Assembly: GCA_027083665.1 (NCBI GenBank)
Contig: JALWNV010000246.1
Location: 1-11,980 of the forward strand
DNA from: Helicobacteraceae bacterium
GTDB taxonomy: Bacteria > Campylobacterota > Campylobacteria > Campylobacterales > Sulfurimonadaceae
Length of the DNA stretch: 11,980 bases
Reading direction: 5' to 3'
Positions 4,491 through 10,708 of the stretch are shown in pieces. The position numbers and the translations under genes are program-made. The notes under the pieces were generated by a model, which searched no databases, was not told where the DNA came from, and saw nothing but the letters and a program-made list of their open reading frames with translations. Within the stretch, counting starts at the first letter, position 1. The number at the start of each line of letters is the position of its first letter.

Positions 4491-7389
4491 AGTCGAGCAG
4501 ATACATGATGATCGGAGCCATTACCGGAGCGGTCTGCGGATAATCGTTCGGATCGCTCGGATCGGTGCCTTCGGCATATTCGGTGCCGTTGTCGAAACCG
4601 TCTCCGTCGGCATCGAGTGCGGCGTCCGCCGTGTTCGGGTCGAGATAGCCCGGATACTGCATCTCGTAGGTATCGGGCATGCCGTCGCCGTCGCTGTCGT
4701 GGTCGTAACGGTAGAGATGGACCGTGGCGACACCCGAATAGTCCTTGCCGTCGTAGGCACGGTAGGTAAACGAATCGTCCGCATAGGCCGCATCGCGCGT
4801 ATAGCTGAAACTGCCGTCGGCCTGCAGGGTGAACGACGCCGCGTGCACCGGGGCGCTGACCAGCACCGCCGAGAGCGGATCTTCGTCACCGTCGCTGTCG
4901 TTCGAAAGCACCCCGTTCGACGCGCCGACGGTAAGCGAAGCACCCGAGGCGACATAATAGGCATCGTCGCCGGCGAGCGGCGCGGTGGAGTTCATCACGA
5001 CGATCCTGACATCGCGCGATTCGGAATGGACCGGGGTGCCGTTTTCGAATACCGTCAGGTAAAGACGATAGCTTCCTTCCCCGCCCAGCGTCACGAAGCC
5101 CGGGGCGAGATCCGTGGAGAGCACCGTCGCGTTGAGATCCCATTCGTAGGAGAGGTCGCTGTAGCTGCCGCCGCTTTGCACCCCCTCGAGCCAGACCGGC
5201 GTACCGGAGAGAATCGTCAGATTCGTCGTCGGACGGCGAATGTGAAAATCCGCGGCACAGGCATCGCCGAAACCGTCACCGTCGCTGTCGGCCTGATCGG
5301 GATTGGGAACCTGCAGGCAGTTGTCGAGGAAGTCCTCCACGCCGTCGCCGTCGCTGTCGCCATGCAGATCCGGCAGCATCAGGCAGCTGTTCGCTCTGTC
5401 GGCGGGGCAGGGATCGTTGATATCCACCAAACCGTCGCCGTCGCTGTCGACGGCCTGCGGAGTGGAGAACAGGATATACGGCTGCATCATTTCGACATCA
5501 TTCGGGATGAGATCGCTGTCGAAGTCCCCTGCGGGATTGAGCAGCTGCGCATCCACTTCGCGCAGCAGCTTCGGCTCAACCGTATACTGCAGCCGCGCCC
5601 GGTAGACGGCATCGGGATCGTACCTGACGGGCAGCGAGGCATTGGTATCCGCTTTTTGCAAAATCGCGGCCAGCGCATGGGTCGCCGTCGCGAGATTGGT
5701 CAGATTGGCATCGGGAAGGTACAGGGCGTTCGATTGTGCGAGAAACGGATCGAAATAGCCGTCTTCCATATCCGTCCGCAGATGCGTATGCAGCGCGTTC
5801 ATCGTCGATCCGTTGATATCCAGACGGTTGCGCATGATCGCCGCCGCCCCCGCTGCATTGCGCGACGCCCGGTCACCCAGCAGTACCATCGGACCGCTGT
5901 CGCCGCCGTCCACCCAGGCGATCACCGCCTCGGTCAGGGCGACATCCATGGAGCTGTACGGTGTCAACAGAACCTCCTTGCTGACGACAAGATGGTCGTG
6001 CAGGTAGCGGACAAAGGCGTTTTCCCACTCCGCCGCGCTTTCCCAGCCGTAACCGTTGGCTTCGGTCAGCTCGGGCAGCACCGCTTTGGGCAGCAGATCA
6101 CCGCTGCTGTCGACCCATGCCTTGGCCGCCCATTTGTTTGTCCGGCTCGCATTGTCCTCGACGGCATAGACCACGGCGGGATTTCCGGCCGGAATCCGCA
6201 GTCCCATCGGCAGCGCTCCTGATTGCAGATACCCTTCGGCGATCGGAGCCTGAAAGCGTACCGGCAGATCCGTCAGGCTGTAGCTGCTGTCGTATGCCTT
6301 GACCGTCGCTTCGTCGGGCAGCTCGTCATAGGCGTACAGCGTCGTCCACTGCGTATCGAGGATACTTAACGTCGCCGTCGGTACGAACGGTCCGCTCTCG
6401 TCCGATTTCGATATCCTTCCGCCGAGCAGATACTCCACCTCGTACAGCCGTGTCGCCGAAGGGCGGTCAACCCACGGAAAACGGGTCGCGTCATACTTGA
6501 GCGTATCGTTCTTGTTCGTCTGCCGCAGGTTCTCCTCGTCGAAATCCGACCAGCCGTCATTGTCACTGTCAAGCGGTGCGTCGCCCGCCGAAGACGGATC
6601 GCTGCCGCGCAGCGCCTCGTCGAAATCCGACCAGCCGTCGCCGTCGCTATCTTGCGCGAGATTGTCCGAAAACGGATCGAGCCCGTGTTCGATTTCCCAG
6701 CTGTCGGGCACGCCGTCGCCGTCGCTGTCGCGCATGGGGTCGGAACCCTGAATGCGGATCACCGAGCGTACCGCATCGGCGCTGTTGCCGTCGTAGCCGA
6801 CACGAAAATCGATCGTGTAATCCCCATCTTCGTAAAGATAGAACGACACGAGAAAGCCGTCGTTTTCATCCCAGCTCACCGTCTTGCTGTAATGCGTACC
6901 GTTGATCCACCAGGTAAAATCGGCCGGATGGGTCTGCGGATCCGCGGTTCGAGACGGGACGGCGCGCAAATCGACCTTGACCGTTTTGTCGAACACGCTG
7001 CTTGCGGGTGAAATGTACGCTTCGGGCTGTGTCCCGGCCGCGCTGCCGCCTCCGATATCGAGGCCGCTCACCGAGCAGCCCGCCGCGAATGCTGCAGACG
7101 GCAGACTCCCCGACAGCCGGTTGACCAGCACACTCTGCTTGGCGAGGTCCACCAGGTTAACCGTTTCACTCGCGCCGCTGTCAAACAGCACATCGACGCT
7201 TCCGCCGCCCGCATCGGAAGCCCCGACGCTCCAGTCGCCGCCGAGCGTCATCGACGACACCATCTGGCCGGTCAGGTCATCCAGCAGCCACGCGTTCGCA
7301 CGGGTGCCGTCGAAAACGGGCGACGCCGAAAGCAGCGACGCCGCAACTACCGAGAACATCCCTATCCATCCGGATCTTTTCGTTTTCAT
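4489..7389 (-). CDS. Large secreted calcium-loop protein: TSP3 repeats, PKD-like and cadherin-like domains, MYLL-type tail
   Basis: 966 residues from the ATG at 7389, chosen because AAGGAG lies six bases upstream and a proper signal peptide follows (MKTKRSGW, then MFSVVAASLLSA). An ATG at 7410 overlaps the previous stop as ATGA but adds only MRAKERT. A beta-rich PKD-like region spans about 130-210 (FTWWINGTHYSK..DGDYTIDFRVG). Thrombospondin type 3 loops (DSDGDG) cluster at 217-290 and 621-708, the latter with the canonical DNCLQVPNPDQADSDGDG form. An unrecognised region covers 290-620. A second PKD-like domain is at about 721-793, and a cadherin-like (Big_9 type) domain at 803-891 (GDDAYYVASG..GVLSNDSDGDEDPL..ADGSFSYT..DSFTYRAYDG). 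Two more calcium loops (DSDGDGMPD, DADGDGFDN) precede APIIMYLLD. TSP3 loops bind Ca2+ and stiffen extracellular rods, so a surface stalk or adhesin is likely (inference). Confidence 0.85.
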   Translation of the reverse strand: MKTKRSGWIGMFSVVAASLLSASPVFDGTRANAWLLDDLTGQMVSSMTLGGDWSVGASDAGGGSVDVLFDSGASETVNLVDLAKQSVLVNRLSGSLPSAAFAAGCSVSGLDIGGGSAAGTQPEAYISPASSVFDKTVKVDLRAVPSRTADPQTHPADFTWWINGTHYSKTVSWDENDGFLVSFYLYEDGDYTIDFRVGYDGNSADAVRSVIRIQGSDPMRDSDGDGVPDSWEIEHGLDPFSDNLAQDSDGDGWSDFDEALRGSDPSSAGDAPLDSDNDGWSDFDEENLRQTNKNDTLKYDATRFPWVDRPSATRLYEVEYLLGGRISKSDESGPFVPTATLSILDTQWTTLYAYDELPDEATVKAYDSSYSLTDLPVRFQAPIAEGYLQSGALPMGLRIPAGNPAVVYAVEDNASRTNKWAAKAWVDSSGDLLPKAVLPELTEANGYGWESAAEWENAFVRYLHDHLVVSKEVLLTPYSSMDVALTEAVIAWVDGGDSGPMVLLGDRASRNAAGAAAIMRNRLDINGSTMNALHTHLRTDMEDGYFDPFLAQSNALYLPDANLTNLATATHALAAILQKADTNASLPVRYDPDAVYRARLQYTVEPKLLREVDAQLLNPAGDFDSDLIPNDVEMMQPYILFSTPQAVDSDGDGLVDINDPCPADRANSCLMLPDLHGDSDGDGVEDFLDNCLQVPNPDQADSDGDGFGDACAADFHIRRPTTNLTILSGTPVWLEGVQSGGSYSDLSYEWDLNATVLSTDLAPGFVTLGGEGSYRLYLTVFENGTPVHSESRDVRIVVMNSTAPLAGDDAYYVASGASLTVGASNGVLSNDSDGDEDPLSAVLVSAPVHAASFTLQADGSFSYTRDAAYADDSFTYRAYDGKDYSGVATVHLYRYDHDSDGDGMPDTYEMQYPGYLDPNTADAALDADGDGFDNGTEYAEGTDPSDPNDYPQTAPVMAPIIMYLLD
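6534..6639 (-). repeat. 25-nt direct repeat coding for a duplicated TSP3 loop
   Basis: The same 25 bases, beginning CCTCGTCGAAATCC and ending CAGCCGTC, occur at 6534-6558 and 6615-6639, 81 bases (27 codons) apart and in frame. Each encodes DGWSDFDE inside a calcium loop. This looks like a fairly recent in-frame duplication of one repeat unit. Confidence 0.7.
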
Positions 7390-7395
7390 TGTTCG

Positions 7396-7401
7396 CTCCT
7401 T
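7396..7401 (-). promoter_or_regulatory. Ribosome binding site deciding the TSP3/cadherin-like gene start
   Basis: AAGGAG on the minus strand is six bases before the ATG at 7389. It lies 3' of the overlapping ATG at 7410, which has no comparable site, so 7389 is the better start. The preceding gene stops 17 bases upstream, consistent with an operon. Confidence 0.7.
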
Positions 7402-7406
7402 CGCTC

Positions 7407-9779
7407 TCATGGCGCCACCGCCTGAACCCAGCCGGTCTGTTTGTAGCCCGTAATCTCGCCCTTGCGGTCGAAATACACGATCTGATAGCGGTAATATTTT
7501 CCGATCTCGTGTGCGAAGAGATCGCGGTACACCATCTTGTACTCGTCGACAACATCGTCACCCACACGGTAATGCACCAGCGTCACAAAAGGATCTTCCA
7601 CCCGCGATGCGCTGCTGCAATAGAGCCGGTCGATCAGCGGCGAAACCTGATAATACGCCGATGCGCCCGCCGCACCCGGCTCGTCCGCCTCCTGGCGGTA
7701 AACGACGAAAGCGAAACTGTCGCCCAGCGCGTCGCGCAGCAGTTTGCACAGGCGGCAGTCTCCCTGGATAGGCCCGTTGACGAGACAGTGATTCGCGCCG
7801 TACAGACAGTCAGGCACGATGCCGCGGCCGCACCCTTCTCCTTCCACATCGATGGTATCCGTCAGCTCGATGATCGGTAAACCGTCATATCTGAAATAAC
7901 CTGCGTTCAGACTGCCGTCGTTTTCGGGCAGAGCGATCTTGGGCCAGGGGATATACTGCGGAAGTACCGCCGCTTCGGGCTGACGGATCGCACATACCTC
8001 GTCCGACCACTCCGAATACGCCTCTTCGGGCGCTCCGCCGGTCTTGCCCAGCGTGCGGGCGTGAAAACACCACTCCTCCTGCCACTCGCTGCCCGGGGGC
8101 GGTGCCGTGATCGATACCTGCAGACTCTGCGTTCCGTCGGCCGAAAGGTTTTGCTTGTCATATGGCACCAGATCACTGTGATAGGACGATCCGTCCTTGC
8201 GGTACCACTCCAGCATCGTCGCCACGATCGTCTGCTTCGGCGGCGCCCACACGATCGTCGCCGACGGCTCCGTCGCCGACGGCACGATGGAAACGGCCTG
8301 CGGTGCGAACACTTTCATCGTGAAAGGCCGGATGACGCACGGCGCGCGAAAGCGCATCGAACTCTCGGCGTTGTCGTTTTGCAGCTCATACTCTACGCAG
8401 AGCTCACCCCCGCCGAATTGCGGCGTCTCGATGGGCACCAGACCCCCAAACGGAGGACAATGTGTCCCTTCGAGATAGTAGACCCCGTTGACACGGTAGC
8501 CGACCTTGATACAGTCATCGATACCCGACGGATCGAGATAAATCGGTTCGTCCGTGACCGTGCCGTCTTCGGGCGGCTCGACCTCTCCGCCGCACTCCGC
8601 GGTGAGCTCCGCCGTATCCGAAGGCTCGGAGAGGTTGGAGTCGCTCTGCTCGTCGTAGACGAAGCTGCACAGCCAGCGCGAAACGGTCGTCTCGGCCAGT
8701 TTCGTGCCGTCGGCTTTGTAGAAACGGGCTGCGACTTCACTCGAACAGCGGGTATTGATATCGTTGAGGCGGCGGCACTCCGCGGCATCGAGATAGGCCG
8801 TTTTCGCCTGCGCGGCGAAATAGCCCTCGGCACGAAGCGTTTTCGTCATCAGCACTCTTTCGTCCGAAGCGCAGCCGATCGTTCCGTAGTCCGCTTTTTT
8901 CGAAAAGTCCAGAAACACCGGGTGCGGAATACCGCCTTCGACGTTCGACGTACTCTCCGAGCCGGCGGAGTACCAGCACCGCTTCGTACCGATCCGGTCC
9001 GCCGGCCGGTCGGGCAGCGCGCGTTTCGGAAAAAAGGCCCGCACCGGCTGGCTCAGCTCGCTGAGCTGCCCGTTGGCGTCTCGCGTGGCGATGCGGTACC
9101 AGAAATACTTCCCTTTGTGCAGCGGCACCTCCGTATCGGTGAACGTCACGACGGATTTGCCGCCGATACGCGCCGCAGGTACCGCAGCGACCCGCGCCGC
9201 GAGATAGTTCGGATACGGCAGCGTTCCGGCGGCGTCGTATTTGCAGGCGGTTCCCGGCAGGCGCAGCAGCGCCGCTCCCGCGACGGGTGCCGACTCGTCA
9301 CTGTCGCTGTAGCCGTCACCGTCGCTGTCTTTGAAGTTTTGCGCCGCCGCCACGCTGTCGAAACGGTAGACGAGGTACTCCTGCGGATCGAGCGCGATAC
9401 GTCGCGTCGTGTTGGCGTCGCAGCTTTGATCCGCGCCGACCCACTCCAGATCCTTGTCGAGCCGCGCCGTCGGCAGGTTGCAGTATTTCCGTCCGCGGGT
9501 ATGTTCGGCATAATAGTTCGCGACGTCGGTATTGAGCCACTCCAGTCTGAATGTGTCGTCATGGGTATATTTCGTCGTCCAGACATTCCACGGCGCCGGC
9601 GGCGGGGTCATATCGGGGACCGTGACGTTGAGTTCGTCGGAAGTCTGCGAATAGTTACCCGTGAAATCGCGTGCGACGGCGAAACAGTAGCGGCGGTCTC
9701 CCGGCCCCATGCCTTTTTCCCGCAAATCATCCGGCAGCAGCATTAGCTGCGAAAAGGGCGGATTCCATCCTTTGTAGCG
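7407..9779 (-). CDS. Secreted fibronectin-III-like protein, 3' part after frameshift
   Basis: The reading frame makes sense from at least codon 9779 (RYKGWNPPFSQLM), continues through the first ATG at 9743 and ends AVAP-TGA at 7407-7409. It has no signal peptide and no ribosome binding site of its own, and it starts in the middle of a fibronectin-III-like domain, so it is the continuation of the next entry. Domain-like stretches with FN3-style ends recur: RRYCFAVARDFTGNYS, KYFWYRIATRDANGQLS, EWCFHARTLGKTGGAP, KYYRYQIVYFDRKGEI. One TSP3-type calcium loop (KDSDGDGYSDSDE) lies near residue 455 of the joined protein. Many cysteines, including a cluster near the end (GCGRGIVPDCLYGANHC, GDCRLC), suggest disulfides outside the cytoplasm. 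It ends GWVQAVAP with no MYLL-type tail. FN3 modules are spacers or binding domains; the ligand is unknown. Confidence 0.75.
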   Translation of the reverse strand, partial: RYKGWNPPFSQLMLLPDDLREKGMGPGDRRYCFAVARDFTGNYSQTSDELNVTVPDMTPPPAPWNVWTTKYTHDDTFRLEWLNTDVANYYAEHTRGRKYCNLPTARLDKDLEWVGADQSCDANTTRRIALDPQEYLVYRFDSVAAAQNFKDSDGDGYSDSDESAPVAGAALLRLPGTACKYDAAGTLPYPNYLAARVAAVPAARIGGKSVVTFTDTEVPLHKGKYFWYRIATRDANGQLSELSQPVRAFFPKRALPDRPADRIGTKRCWYSAGSESTSNVEGGIPHPVFLDFSKKADYGTIGCASDERVLMTKTLRAEGYFAAQAKTAYLDAAECRRLNDINTRCSSEVAARFYKADGTKLAETTVSRWLCSFVYDEQSDSNLSEPSDTAELTAECGGEVEPPEDGTVTDEPIYLDPSGIDDCIKVGYRVNGVYYLEGTHCPPFGGLVPIETPQFGGGELCVEYELQNDNAESSMRFRAPCVIRPFTMKVFAPQAVSIVPSATEPSATIVWAPPKQTIVATMLEWYRKDGSSYHSDLVPYDKQNLSADGTQSLQVSITAPPPGSEWQEEWCFHARTLGKTGGAPEEAYSEWSDEVCAIRQPEAAVLPQYIPWPKIALPENDGSLNAGYFRYDGLPIIELTDTIDVEGEGCGRGIVPDCLYGANHCLVNGPIQGDCRLCKLLRDALGDSFAFVVYRQEADEPGAAGASAYYQVSPLIDRLYCSSASRVEDPFVTLVHYRVGDDVVDEYKMVYRDLFAHEIGKYYRYQIVYFDRKGEITGYKQTGWVQAVAP

Positions 9780-10698
9780 CCGCGCTGATCGTCACCGGGC
9801 GGTCGTTGAGTTTCACCAGCCACGACGGCATGATCGGCTCCCCCCGGCTGTCGTATCCGCCTGCGGAGGCCAGCGCCGCGATATCGACCGGCGAAGCGGG
9901 CGGTGTGTCGGTCGTCGTACAGTACAGATCGTATCCCGAAATCATCAGGGCGTTGCCGTACTTCTCGACTTTGTTCGTACCGGGATGGCTCCAGTTGAGA
10001 TAGAGCGTGCCGTGCTCCTTGAAGCGTTCGGGTGCGTCACATCGTCCGACACCGTGCACCTGCTCGAAATCGGTGACTTTCGGCAGCGGCTGCACGGAGC
10101 CGACCGCCACACTCGCTTCCCCCATCCGTACATATTGCGGTGTTCCGCTGGCATTGTTTTCCGCCAGCAACTCATAACGGTAGGTATGCCCGCCCGCCAC
10201 GGAAGCGTCGATCATTCCCCGGTACCTCGCCCGCGCGATATTGAAGTCGTTCCGGCCGGCGAGCATTCCCCACATCGGAGCGTTTTCATCGTGCAGATGA
10301 TCGTAGATAACCTGTGCAAAGTTCGAGGCATCGACACGGTAAGGCGGGTCGCTCTGCGCGCCTTCATCGTCGAGCCAGGCAATCGTCTCGGCTTTGCGCC
10401 GGGCCTGCTCCGCCGGAGCGTAGAGTGCGGCGATCGCCTCCGCCGTCATCGTCGTCCGCGCCGGAAACGCCGCGATCTGCGTTCCGTCGCGCTTGACGAC
10501 AAACCGGTCGATATCCGCCGGAAGACTCCCTTCGACCACGTCCCAGCGGAGATAGACGACTTCGGGCGCCTGTGCCGTCATGGAATCCGCCGGAGCGCTT
10601 CTGGCCAGAAAATAGAACTGGTCGCTTTCCGCGGCATGCAGCACGGCAGCCGTCAGCACCCCCGCCATCATCGTCAAGATCCATTGAATCGTTCGCAT
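9727..10698 (-). CDS. Secreted fibronectin-III-like protein, 5' part (frameshifted)
   Basis: The ATG at 10698 has AGGAG six bases upstream (10706-10710), overlapping the stop of the previous gene. A clear Sec signal peptide (MRTIQW, then ILTMMAGVLTAAVLHA) is followed by an FN3-like domain with a large helical insert (PEVVYLRWDVVEG..DRFVVKRDG; insert with YAPAEQARRKAE; then HTYRYELLAEN) and the start of a second (GTLYLNWSHPG..ISGYDLYC). Near 9780-9790 (around KLNDRPVTISA) the frame fails: its last ~17 residues (LQRMESALFAANAAAG) are out-of-frame sequence, while the overlapping frame continues the FN3 domain. One extra base in the GCGCGGCGC stretch would explain it. Joined, the two parts encode about 1096 residues. 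The gene sits between two other secreted-protein genes in the minus-strand operon, which supports a shared surface assembly. Confidence 0.75.
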   Translation of the reverse strand: MRTIQWILTMMAGVLTAAVLHAAESDQFYFLARSAPADSMTAQAPEVVYLRWDVVEGSLPADIDRFVVKRDGTQIAAFPARTTMTAEAIAALYAPAEQARRKAETIAWLDDEGAQSDPPYRVDASNFAQVIYDHLHDENAPMWGMLAGRNDFNIARARYRGMIDASVAGGHTYRYELLAENNASGTPQYVRMGEASVAVGSVQPLPKVTDFEQVHGVGRCDAPERFKEHGTLYLNWSHPGTNKVEKYGNALMISGYDLYCTTTDTPPASPVDIAALASAGGYDSRGEPIMPSWLVKLNDRPVTISAALQRMESALFAANAAAG

Positions 10699-10708
10699 CG
10701 TTCTCTCC

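Noticed and set aside
4450-6222. Long plus-strand open frame (590 codons) opposite the TSP3/cadherin-like gene
   Set aside because: It is Arg/Val/Ile-rich antisense of the DSDGDG coding region, has no ribosome binding site and no domain logic. Long antisense frames are expected in GC-rich coding DNA.
4681-6729. Regularly recurring short repeats that could suggest a CRISPR array
   Set aside because: The repeats lie inside a coding frame, encode calcium loops, have irregular spacing and no cas genes nearby.
7387-7410. ATG at 7410 as start of the TSP3/cadherin-like gene (ATGA overlap with the previous stop)
   Set aside because: The ATG at 7389 has AAGGAG at six bases and a clean signal peptide; the upstream start would only prepend charged residues and has no ribosome binding site.
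8061-9746. Long plus-strand open frame (561 codons) opposite the FN3-like gene
   Set aside because: Arg-rich low-complexity translation with no start signal; the opposite strand carries coherent FN3-like and calcium-loop sequence.
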